This document shows, piece after piece, positions 1 to 8,306 of a stretch of 17,672 nt of DNA; within the stretch, counting starts at the first letter, position 1; each line of letters begins with the position of its first letter. This stretch comes from Gamarada debralockiae (lineage: Eukaryota > Ascomycota > Leotiomycetes > Helotiales > Hyphodiscaceae). A program made the translations under genes and the position numbers. The stretch is from the NCBI GenBank assembly GCA_002803225.1, contig NXFV01000533.1:1-17672 (forward strand), read 5' to 3'. The notes beneath the pieces are model-generated. The model was not told the origin of the DNA, did not search any database, and was given only the letters and a program-made list of their open reading frames with translations.

Positions 1-586
1 AAAAACAAAGAAAAAAATATATTTTAAGCCCTTAACTCCTTTCCTCGTCTCCTCGCCTAGTCTCTATCCAAGAATCTCTGTCCGAGCAGGTCTTCTCGAT
101 GTTCTACGCCACTTTTTTTGAACTGTCAATTTTTGTCTGCTCCAGCGAGCAGCGAGCAAAGAATTGTAAATAGTCATTTGCATTGCAGAGATTTTTTTTT
201 GCCTTGCTTTGCATTCTCCAGGAGTCGAGCTCTGTTATGAAGAGCATTGATTAAAGACCATTGGAATCATTACACAGTTCTTTTCTATGTCTTCGAGCTT
301 TTAGATAAGCCGCAGTTTACAACATGCCTCGCCAATGGCCCTTGTCAATTAGCCCCAGCAAGCCACCAGAGACACAACAGGTTGCAGTATATGCCGGAAG
401 CCTGCAGCCGCACCAATCTTCGGTGTAGAAAATAACGCCCGACAATGCTGGTCCTCAGCCCCAGCCTCGTCGATCACACCGCTTTCATCTCCCACTTTCT
501 CAAAATTTTCTTCTGGAAGTACCAGTAGTGTCTTTTTATGTAAAAGTTTTATGATCTCTGTCCTTGATGTTTGAGGCATTCGCAAA
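1..586. other. Upstream region of the large conserved gene; no gene seen
   Basis: The stretch is A/T-rich at its left end, with pyrimidine runs around 40-100 and T-runs near 110-120 and 190-200. Short reading frames on both strands have no recognisable protein character. It probably holds the 5' flank and leader of the gene that starts at 587. I see no repeat or RNA gene. Confidence 0.4.
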
Positions 587-3500
587 ATGTCAAATCCACT
601 TAGCGCAGCAGTTGGTCGAATTACCGCATCAGTCGCGACAGTACATAATGAGAATTCTCTGTCTCTAGCAAACTTGAATTTCGACTTCACCTTGGTGAAG
701 CTGGCACCTCCAAAGGAGTATGACGGCCTTGGAGCCTCGATCTCAGGCAAAAGAAAGGCGGACGCAGAGGACGGTGAACTGCATCGGACTGCGAGAAAAC
801 TTGGCGCACTTTTTGAGCTTCTCCTCCCCACAACTCCGGCATTGGTCAGGGCATATGGTCGACGCGTCTCCGAGATATCGCAGTCGGAGCTTGTAAGCCC
901 GTTAGGATCGAGTAAGCATGGGATATTCACGAAAGAGCTTGGTGCCGACTCCACGAGTATTTGGGCTGGTGTGACTTCTGGCGACAGCTCAATTGCGGCG
1001 CATCTGCTTGGATGTATGCTGGCTCGAATGTTCACAATAGAACAAGCAACTTCGATCTGGGACGAACTAGTTCGAGCACAAAAGCAATGGATACAACAAC
1101 AGAGTGCCAACGCTACTTATTCCAGCAAATACGACGCTGCTTTGGTAGCTGCCCAACAAGAGCTTTCGAGAGGTGAACTCGGAAAATGGGATGCAAGCGC
1201 ACGATCATGGCTTGAAAGCGCCGATCTCGTCAAGGCACGTGAGCATAAGCAGTTGATGCTCATCCTCGACAATGCCAGTGTGCCGATTAACAACGAGGTA
1301 AACGTCTATAAGAGCGTGACGAAAGCCTGGTGCGGTGCTCTCAAGGCGATGGACGATCTTGTTCAGGGAATACCGCAGCAAGTTCAAGATGGAGCTGTGC
1401 TCCTTGGAATCTCAGCGTGGCATATGTACCCAAACTTGACGGTTCTGGGATGCGGACAGGGAACGACCCATGTCGAGCAAAGAGATAAGATATTCTCCGA
1501 CACGGCTGTGATAACACTGGGCATACGGGTCGCCAATGAATTCCAAAATAGCGTCTCCTGGTCTCTTCCACTAGCTTATCTTAGGTACTATGGGAAGCCT
1601 GTGAAGACATTGCGCTCTGTTGGTCAAGAGAACTCCAGAATTTCGATGGAAGACTTTGCTTACATTGTCGTTGGATGCGTGTTTGGAGGTTGGGGAGCTT
1701 TCGCCTTGACTTTTGAGGAAGGCGCACAGTGGCTAGATCGTATCGTGGAACTATCAAGACAAAAAATCCGAACGGAATTACATTCGTGGACCAAATCCAG
1801 TCTCCCTCCTTCTGGCTCTCGCACCTTTGGGACGCTGTGCAGAGGCTCCGCCAATGTAATGAGATTGACATGAAATTCGCCTTGCAGCTCTACGCACTCG
1901 GGCAACGGAGACCAAAGTTTTTGTCTGGTCCGCTCAAGCACCCTCCGCCTCTGTTCGGCTTATCAAATATGTCGGTTCTGTTGCCCATGATGCAAAGCTG
2001 CGAACTCCGTGTAGCTTTCTTGCGACGGCTGGCCACGGAATACAACCTACCAAACAACAAGTTCATAATACGTTATCATACCGATGAAGAGAATGTTGGC
2101 TATCCCTACGAATACGCAACTATTGATGTAGTTGAGACGATCCGGCCCAAGAGATCCCGTTCAGGAACGCCAAAACCTGCTGTCGACTCGTCTGCGCTTC
2201 GGTGGATCACTGTCCCAATTGAAACAATGATCGCAATTTATCACTGTCGAAAGGCATCTTGGGAATGTGCTCGGGATCATTCCCAAGAGTGCTGTGAAAC
2301 TTCTCACATATGCGTTTTGAGCCCAGAGACGCTTTGTCCAGTGTGCTATCATGGGTTGCATGATAGTTACTGTGTACCCTGTGCAGCACCCAAAACGAGG
2401 CCTCTATGGAGAAGATACCGGATGATCAAGGGGTTAGGCGAAGGTTGTCGTCTAGCGATCGAAACCGCACTTTTTGACCAGGCCATATCTGATAGTAATG
2501 AGAGCAGATACTTGAAGTTTGGTGAAGGCACCGATTTTAAAACAGACCTGAAATCATTCAGGCCAGATATCTACAAAGATTCTCGGGGAATTCCAGTCCA
2601 GAAGTATGCAGAGTTTACCTTTGTTTTAGGGGATCCAAAGAGCGCTGCGATACTTGAGATCGAGTTAGCACCTTCGCCATCTCACTGTGATCGGCACAAC
2701 ACTCGTGCTTTTTCTGGATCTCAACTCCTTCCTTCCCAAATGGAGACAATTTTGTGTGCCGAAATTATTAACGCGAACCGACTCAAGGAATACTTCGCTC
2801 GACTAGGGAATCACTGGGAAGATTATTCCGGATCTTTGAAGGCCTTTGCAGCGGCGACGGACTTATTCAAACACTTAACAAACGCCACAGTCTCCGCTTC
2901 AGTTTCATCAAGGCTATTGATGCGCTCAAGGTGGCTCCCCAGGGATCAAGGGTCGCTGTTGAGCTTCTCATTATCTCGCTCCCAGGCCTTTTCTTGCATA
3001 TCGATGTTCGACTCGGGGGCGTGTGACTTACAGCCCGAGGCTTTAGAAGAGGTCTTTGCATTGTCTGTAGGCAGTTCTATCTACGTTGCCGAGGCGATGA
3101 TCTGGGACCCCTATCATGCGACCAAAAACACCAGCATCAGGCGGGTTATTGGCAACCTTGGTCGCGCAGGTATCTCTCTGTTGATACCTCCAGCCGATCC
3201 CTCCATCCGAGAGCCCGAAGACGACAATTGGACGCAGATTAATCACACAAACTTCGATGGCAAAGTCGAGGATAGTTTCCAACACACTTCTATCCATCTC
3301 TCATTCACTGGGTATGAAATGCCACTGAGCATTGACAGCGGTAACGGTCACACTATTGACCGACCGGCATGCCTGCTTGAAACTCTGGTATCAGTCTATG
3401 ATCGAGGCTCCTGGGTTGCAGATTTGGATATGACCGCATTGCTGTCTCACGGAGTTGTCGAAAGGCCAATTTGCAGTTGCAATGGGACCTCTAGCAAAGC

Positions 3501-3822
3501 ATCCAAATCGGAATTCCAGAAATTGTCCCAATCCATTGCTCCTGGACAATCCGTCAACTCCTGGACTTGTATTGATAATTGGGACGAATTTATTGATCCT
3601 CCTCGAAATCGAATCATGGTCGTTCGAGCTCACCGTAATTGGCTTGCACGTCTTGCCTTTGCTAGTATTGCCGTCGCGCAAGGATACAGAACTGTTATCC
3701 TACCAGATAACATTTGCTGGAAATGTTGCACATTGGCTATCGACGGAACTCTTGTAACACCAGAATTTGGAGGAGAGAGGAAGGCCATTAAAAATGCGCA
3801 GAGGATTGTTTTGATTAGTTGA
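587..3822 (+). CDS. Large conserved fungal protein of unknown function, with a single-base frameshift
   Basis: Two long overlapping frames (587-1873 and 1729-3822) read as the two parts of one protein of about 1078 residues with no introns. The start at 587 opens with MSNPLSAAVGRITAS, which I recognise as the beginning of an uncharacterised protein family of filamentous ascomycetes; I know of no assigned function. The N-terminal part includes an ISAWHMYPNL block and a SWSLPLAYLRYYG block. The second part starts to look family-like at SPSFWLSHLWDAVQRL and continues through ALQLYALGQRR, RRVIGNLGRAGISLLIPP and a C-terminal CWKCC block. A cysteine-rich patch (2245-2382) has nine Cys in 46 residues, including two CxxC pairs. 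There is no signal peptide or clear membrane segment. The frames meet if one base is missing between about 1745 and 1800, most simply in the A6 run at 1761-1766. The gene is either a recent pseudogene or intact with a sequencing error. Unlike other genes here it shows no C-to-G strand shift. I am sure of the coding nature, not of the function. Confidence 0.75.
1761..1766 (+). other. Probable frameshift site in a six-A run
   Basis: The reading frame with codons starting at positions of remainder 2 (mod 3) must pass to remainder 1 between about 1745 and 1800. Adding one A to this run joins the frames as ...ELSRQK-NPNGITF..., leading into the conserved SPSFWLSHLW block. The local bases do not form a standard X-XXY-YYZ slippery heptamer, and no plausible intron donor and acceptor bridge the frames. 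Confidence 0.5.
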
Positions 3823-4100
3823 TCGACAATGGTCACTGCCCCAATCATTCTTCTGGAAATGAACCAAGTAGCTACTCTCTAGTATTGCAGCACCTCATAG
3901 AGCAAAGATCGAAATATGTTTCACGTGGCAGAACCATTTTCGGTCGGGTGAGCATACCATGTGTCTGAGAGCACTGAATTACTGTTGTCTCCACTATTTG
4001 GATTCATCGTTGTTGTCTCACCCTGAGTGTGGGGAATAAAGGTTGAAGGAAATTGTTGGAACGAGTAATCAGTGACTCGGGTTTCTCGGTGATGACTAGA

Positions 4101-4130
4101 CACATGGCGTCACATGCCATCACATGGCGT
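4101..4130. repeat. Three tandem 10-bp units with CACATG core
   Basis: Units 1 and 3 are identical (cacatggcgt). Unit 2 (cacatgccat) differs at three of the last four bases and makes atggc...gccat inverted repeats with its neighbours. The period is one DNA helical turn, which would suit a repeated protein-binding site. No function can be read from sequence alone. Confidence 0.6.
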
Positions 4131-4177
4131 AACAGTGTGACGCGTCCCATGAAGTCATAGGGAGGATTCCTGTCTAT

Positions 4178-4197
4178 AAGTACAGACTGCTGTACTT
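4178..4197. repeat. Perfect inverted repeat, 8-bp arms, 4-nt loop
   Basis: AAGTACAG and CTGTACTT flank the spacer actg. It lies just after a TATAAG. It may be a binding site for a dimeric regulator or chance; there is no T-run to support a terminator. Confidence 0.5.
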
Positions 4198-4289
4198 GGT
4201 TTGTTCTTCAGTATTTTCCAGTATCTTCACAACCTTAATAATCCAACCACATTCTCCTACCCTTTTCGTCCATCACGTGACCATATTGC

Positions 4290-5104
4290 AAGACCATTAT
4301 ACCTTCCGAGGAGTTTATTCTCTGAGGCAACTTCTAGAACTTCGCTACCTCTGCCAGTCCGAGTGCAAAGATATCAGAGAAAGGATATACGGCCTCGCAA
4401 GTGTATCCAGAGACGTCGCAAGCCGACTTCCAATCGACTACACCAAGACAACCTCCCAACTATATCTTGACGCCTTGATGACGTGGTTATTGTATTCAGG
4501 TTCAGAGGACCAGAACTTTTTTGGTTCGCTTCATGGAAAATCTGCAGCAATTGCTTGAGGACCCGCTGTGGAATAAGGATCTAGAGTCCTTTGAGCCTTT
4601 GCATAGGCTCGGCCGGATAGTGCAGCTGGAGAAATTGAGCCTGACTCGCTGGCGCCTCTAGATTAAGCGTCTCAACAAGATAGTTCAGAGTAGCCCTTTG
4701 ATTAGGCCCGATAAAAGAGCGAATGCTATTAGTTATATCGAAGCAGACTGGAGAGTTGGCGACCAACGGACGGCATTGCGAAATGCTATTAGTCGCTTGA
4801 CTCCTCGTGACTTCCATCAGACTGAAAAGCTCAGTACAAGATACGCTTGGCACGTCCTGGAAGATTCGTACATTATGAACTTGAGCACCAATATTTTACG
4901 AAGTCGATCAACTGGGCGATGCCGTACCTTTTTGACTGCTGACGGCTGTGTGGGCCTTGCTTCACATAGAGTTGAGATCAATGATCTGCTGTGTAAGGTT
5001 GCCTCTTTTGGCGATTTGTTTGTGGTTATTCGTCCGGAGAAAGGTGATTCGAACTGACGATTGTTGGCCGAGCACTAATTCTGTTGCCTGGAGTGAGAGA
5101 ATGA
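4290..5104 (+). pseudogene. Decayed HET-type (heterokaryon incompatibility) protein, C-terminal part
   Basis: HET proteins take part in self/non-self recognition after fungal cell fusion. Three pieces in changing frames read like the region C-terminal to a HET domain. Piece A (to about 4500) has LLELRYLCQSECKDIRERIYGL followed by IDYTKTTSQLYLDAL, close to the family pattern 'C.DPRD.IYGL ... DYTKS..ELY.D'. Piece B (about 4530-5055, another frame, with a TAG at 4659-4661) contains CRTFLTADGCVGLASHRVEI and GDLFVVIRP, which match the usual C-terminal 'R.F.T..G.iGL....  GD.....G...P.vLRP' segment. Piece C (5051-5104, back in the first frame) gives LTIVGRALILLPGVRE before a TGA and would be the final strand. 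The N-terminal HET domain itself is not found. Frameshifts plus an internal stop make this a relic. The family assignment is from pattern memory. Confidence 0.6.
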
Positions 5105-5639
5105 GGCTTCATTCTAATCCCCCTCATTCGAGCACAAGTAAGCCACCCTTCTTCACTCAATAGCTCTGTGAAGTATAATGGTGATAATATGAGGTCAAGG
5201 CTAAAAACGTTTAGAAAGTTATATATGTCGTATTGATGCCATAACGTTATTTCTACTTACGAAATGGATAAAGGATACCTATCAGGTTCTCTTCATCTTT
5301 CCGATGTTCTTCAAAAGGATGAGTTTGCTTTTGCGACTTTCGGGATTCTTCCCCGGCCTTGGTCGATCTGTCATACCCGTGTAATGCGAATGAGGGAGGG
5401 GTTGGGAGTGGCGTTGGTGGCCAAGAATCAAGTGGATGATTCAAACGTTTTGTTTTCTTGCGATGGCTCATCAGGTGAAGCGACAGCTGCTGGCATACTC
5501 GAGGTGACCTCAATGTCATACTGCAGTCTTCTGCGGAGCCTTCCCACATATAGGTATGGTCTGAATCTTTTCCCTCACTTGTGATATCAGCTCACATGTA
5601 CTCACATGTAACACTAAGACAGCTCACTATTAGTTTAGA
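5105..5639. other. No supported gene; intron-like stretch and a tandem repeat
   Basis: A 106-residue open frame (5264-5584) has no family resemblance I can name. Bases from about 5553 (gtatgg) to 5628 (ctaagacag) look like a fungal intron with donor, CTAA branch site and acceptor. This stretch may therefore hold the lost 5' part of the hydrolase relic that follows. I could not align the upstream frame with an alpha/beta hydrolase N-terminus. Confidence 0.3.
5591..5610. repeat. Perfect 10-bp tandem duplication (ctcacatgta x2)
   Basis: Two adjacent identical units. The CACATG core is the same as in the 10-bp repeats at 4101-4130, about 1.5 kb away. Confidence 0.6.
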
Positions 5640-6275
5640 GGCCCATGTGGGCCGGCTTGACGTCTTCTTCTCTACCGTGGATCGGGTCGACTCATGGAGC
5701 AGTTCAAAGGATCACTCGGGGCTCCATGGTGCCCACGACGCGCCCTACCAATGGACTAACTCTGACCGGATTCTCGTTGAACACTTCCTTCTTGGCTGTC
5801 ACTGTTGCCGGATGGGATAGCAAGCTTGCAAGGTTCAACCAGCTCCAGAGATTCGGACTACCCGACGGTTACTTGACATAGATTACAGAGGTCGGTAGTC
5901 TCAACTTTCCATCATTCTCACACTAACACCAAGTTAGACTCCCTAGTCATTTCGATCCTGAAATCCTTCCGTTCTTTCAATCGATCACACTTCCGTACAC
6001 GGCTAGCGAATCCCGACAAATATGAGTTTACCACCAAGGGTGCCTACCTTTTACGGTCCAATATTGGTCATCACTGGCGAGCAAGAGGCTCCATACGTAG
6101 AGGGAACTGTAGCGCCACCGGAGATCCCATGACTCCCAATATTCCATCTCGTGATACATCCGCTTACCCAAAGCAAACCCTTACGAGGTATACGTTCAGC
6201 TGAATACTGCCCACGCTATTAATTTGCATTATAATGCTCCGGAACCTATAGGTCATTCAGAACTTCTTGGGGAAT
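5640..6275 (+). pseudogene. Decayed alpha/beta hydrolase, C-terminal half
   Basis: No long open frame survives, but consecutive blocks match fungal alpha/beta-hydrolase proteins in the right order. Block 1 (frame of 5645) has GLTLTGFS and then RFGLPDGYLT before a TAG at 5879. Block 2 (5948-6025, same frame) gives HFDPEILPFF and ends at TGA. Block 3 (6022-6132, frame shifted by -1) gives FYGPILVITGEQEAPYVEG, the strand that normally carries the acid residue region. Block 4 (from 6176, first frame again) gives VYVQLNTAHAINLHYNA, the segment with the catalytic histidine (usual form PNTGHAINLHYNATG). A small intron with an actaac branch site probably lies at about 5896-5936. The nucleophile-serine part was not found. 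Stops and frame changes make it non-functional. The exact substrate class cannot be told. Confidence 0.6.
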
Positions 6276-6432
6276 CATGGATTAGGCATTGCCTGAGATC
6301 TTGTGAGGGATTGAAAGCATGAAAGGACGTTCCATACCTCCAAGCATGCAATCTGGCACTGGCTCAGCTGTTGGAGAAATTCATTGTCCTGACTCTACGA
6401 GGAAGATGTTATAATGTAATATTTAACAGTTC
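6276..6432. other. Intergenic: end of hydrolase relic to end of PDI-like gene
   Basis: The two genes are convergent here. Nothing is recognised beyond A/T-rich sequence at 6405-6430 (tataatgtaatattta), a likely 3'-end processing region for the minus-strand gene. Confidence 0.3.
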
Positions 6433-7751
6433 TTACAACTCATCCCTCCTCACCCCTTCGCTTCTAGCCTGAGCTCCGTCTCCGTCCCACGGCTTCACCC
6501 GTCCCCCAACAATATCCAAAACCCAAGCCTCGACCACCTCCTCACTTATCGTTCTCCTAGCTTCGAACGGAAACACCTGTCCGAACATAGGGTTTTGCAG
6601 CGCTAACGCCGGAAACACTCCCTCTTGAAGTCCTAAACCCGGCGCCATATGTGCATATTCCACGGCATCAATTGTCACGAAGTTGATGTACTCTTTATAC
6701 TTCTTTGCTAACTGCTTGAGTAGTAGTTGATACTGCGAGCGCTCGGAAGGCGTGGAGGCGAAGATGTAGAGGAGAGATTTGCCGGCCTGAAGATATTTCA
6801 TCTCATTCCTCCTTGTCAGCTCCCCGATCAATGGCATTGTCGTTTTCTCTACAAAAGCCTCGAGTGACTTCAGCTGCCAATCCCCTGCGAACGTCTCTTG
6901 TTCCCCTTCACTAGCATGGTAGACAACAATGCTTGGTATAGGCACGTTCTCTGCATTGGCTAATCGGATGTTGGATGCGATGCCGAAGGAGAATCGGCGG
7001 TGGTTCCGCGCGGCTAGGCTTTCGAATATGGCCATATGTTCGGCATCACCCGGGCTTAAGTATGCGATGAAGACATGAGTGTCTGCAGATTTGAACGAAT
7101 TTATGGTCGTTGGGTCCACGCTAGAGACGATGGGAAATGTAGATCGCTGAATATAAGGGAGGATTCTGGAAGAGGTTGATTAATCCAAACCGAGTCAAGA
7201 TTCTGTATGCAGCGGAGGCATACTCACTCAGATGCCCTCCTCGGACCTCGATATCGGTCTACACTCTTCTGGCTTTTGAATAGTCGAATTGCTGGAAGAG
7301 AGACCACATCATTCTCCGAGCACAAATCGATTTCCGTTGTGCAGTCAATTGTGATGAGTGGTTGTTCTTTCGTCTGTGCAGCTACTAGGCGCCATTCCGC
7401 TTCAAAAGCTTTGCTAGAGTCTCTGAACGATTTTCAACCTCGAAGACGTCGTGAGTAATAGATAATGCGAGTGACTTACGTGGACGGCTAAAACATTGAG
7501 TTCGTGATCAGCACATTTTCTCGAAATCCATAGTCAACACCAGCAAACTCACAGAAACAACTAAACTGTATCAGTCTTCTTCTTTTGGGATAATGGGTCT
7601 GGGACGCTTTGCTTGACTTACAGGCTACCAATGCAACATCGTTCTCTTTAATAGTAAGCTCGAAATCTTTTCGAGAGACATTGTACAACCCCAGAGCTGT
7701 TGCCGAAGCGACAAAGTGAAGAAGACAAAAAAAGGCTGTTTGGACAAGCAT
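6433..7751 (-). CDS. Non-catalytic PDI-like ER protein with C-terminal RDEL (five exons)
   Basis: Exons on the minus strand are 7751-7622, 7560-7553, 7487-7480, 7422-7228 and 7165-6433, giving 357 residues. A signal peptide spans about residues 1-20 (MLVQTAFFCLLHFVASATA). The first thioredoxin-like domain (about 22-125) keeps the fold marks: LVAF strand, W59, DCT at 75-77 and the cis-proline loop SLPAIRLF. At the active site, however, it reads F-V-S-P-S-T-D-S-S where PDI has F-Y-A-P-W-C-G-H-C, so both cysteines are gone (T49, S52). Residues 131-335 look like PDI b and b' domains, including the GxFPALALQNP-type loop. The second catalytic domain (a') of ordinary PDI is absent; about 20 residues later the protein ends in RDEL, a KDEL/HDEL-type ER-retrieval signal. 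Usual fungal PDI is near 500 residues, so this is an a*-b-b' short form. It is likely a binding chaperone or subunit rather than an oxidoreductase. It is divergent from the prolyl 4-hydroxylase gene at 8307. Confidence 0.85.
7480..7560 (-). other. Two consecutive 8-nt microexons and the intron between them
   Basis: Microexon 2 (7560-7553) and microexon 3 (7487-7480) are bounded by introns of 61 nt (7561-7621, donor GTAAGT, acceptor TTTAG), 65 nt (7488-7552, GTGAGT...TTTTAG) and 57 nt (7423-7479, GTAAGT...TTCAG). Together they supply V-S and P-S of the F-V-S-P-S-T sequence at the former active site. With these acceptors both exons are needed to hold the frame. An alternative skips both with acceptor at 7421 and keeps the frame but loses the FVSPSTD strand end. 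Confidence 0.6.
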
Positions 7752-8306
7752 TTCAATGAGTTTCGAATTTTTTTTTAAATAATTTGGATAGAAAGACGGG
7801 CACTTTGGTAGTGGGGAAATAGAACTCCAGTCGAGTAAGCCACTTCTGTCACCATGAGGGGCATTGGGACACCTTGACAAACCTATCAGGGGTTATAATC
7901 TCCTGTCTCATGTCGACAGGGGTAATTATCCATGCCTCAGAAATGGTCAGAAAGGGGAGACGTTCACTAAGTGACTCCACTAAAATCCCGCGATTTGTCG
8001 CCACTGCCGCCCTGAAACCCCAACTGTCGGGACTACCCCAATAAGCTTCGGCATGGCAAACCGCCTCCTGTCTCAAATGCGGGGATAGAATCCTATCACT
8101 CTTCTCCCGAATATACACCCACCAGTCATAAATCGATATGAAAAAGCCTATCGTCTCATGTTGCCGGACTCCGTGTGCCAAGATTTTAAGGGGAACGTCT
8201 GATCATCAGATGGGGGGCGATTAGGGCAAACACCTTATCTTTTATGCTTCTATTGTGGGTTTTTTTCTGTTTTCCAAATGTCATCATGGACTTAAAAGCT
8301 CCCCAA
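7752..8306. promoter_or_regulatory. Shared divergent promoter region of the PDI-like and prolyl 4-hydroxylase genes
   Basis: The 555 bp between the two start codons must hold both promoters. It includes a T9 run at 7770-7778 just upstream of the PDI-like start and a perfect inverted repeat TCTGAT-c-ATCAGA at 8198-8210, 97 bp before the hydroxylase start. No consensus unfolded-protein-response element was identified with confidence. A 110-residue open frame on the minus strand (7849-8181) has no recognisable family and is probably chance. Confidence 0.5.

Larger units (their letters stand above)
3823..4289. other. Intergenic region with short repeats
   Basis: No protein-coding gene is seen. 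It contains three tandem 10-bp units at 4101-4130, a perfect 8-bp inverted repeat at 4178-4197, a TATAAG at 4175-4180, and CACGTG hexamers at 3922 and 4274. It could be the old promoter of the HET-type gene whose remains follow. Confidence 0.4.

Noticed and set aside
349..1110. 253-residue open frame on the minus strand
   Set aside because: It lies opposite the strongly family-like N-terminal part of the large gene and has no recognisable motif of its own; it is a shadow frame.
1755..1772. Programmed -1 ribosomal frameshifting at the A-run
   Set aside because: In the reading frame the bases do not form a proper X-XXY-YYZ slippery heptamer, and no downstream structure is evident by eye.
5264..5584. 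106-residue plus-strand frame
   Set aside because: No motif is recognised and the end runs into an intron-like sequence; I could not tie it to the hydrolase relic downstream.
7421..7621. A single 201-nt intron in the PDI-like gene
   Set aside because: It keeps the frame but deletes the strand end and loop (FVSPSTD) that match the thioredoxin fold; it is also much longer than the other introns here.
7849..8181. 110-residue minus-strand frame in the shared promoter region
   Set aside because: It has an ATG but no family resemblance, domain or splice context, and it fills the only promoter space for two real genes.
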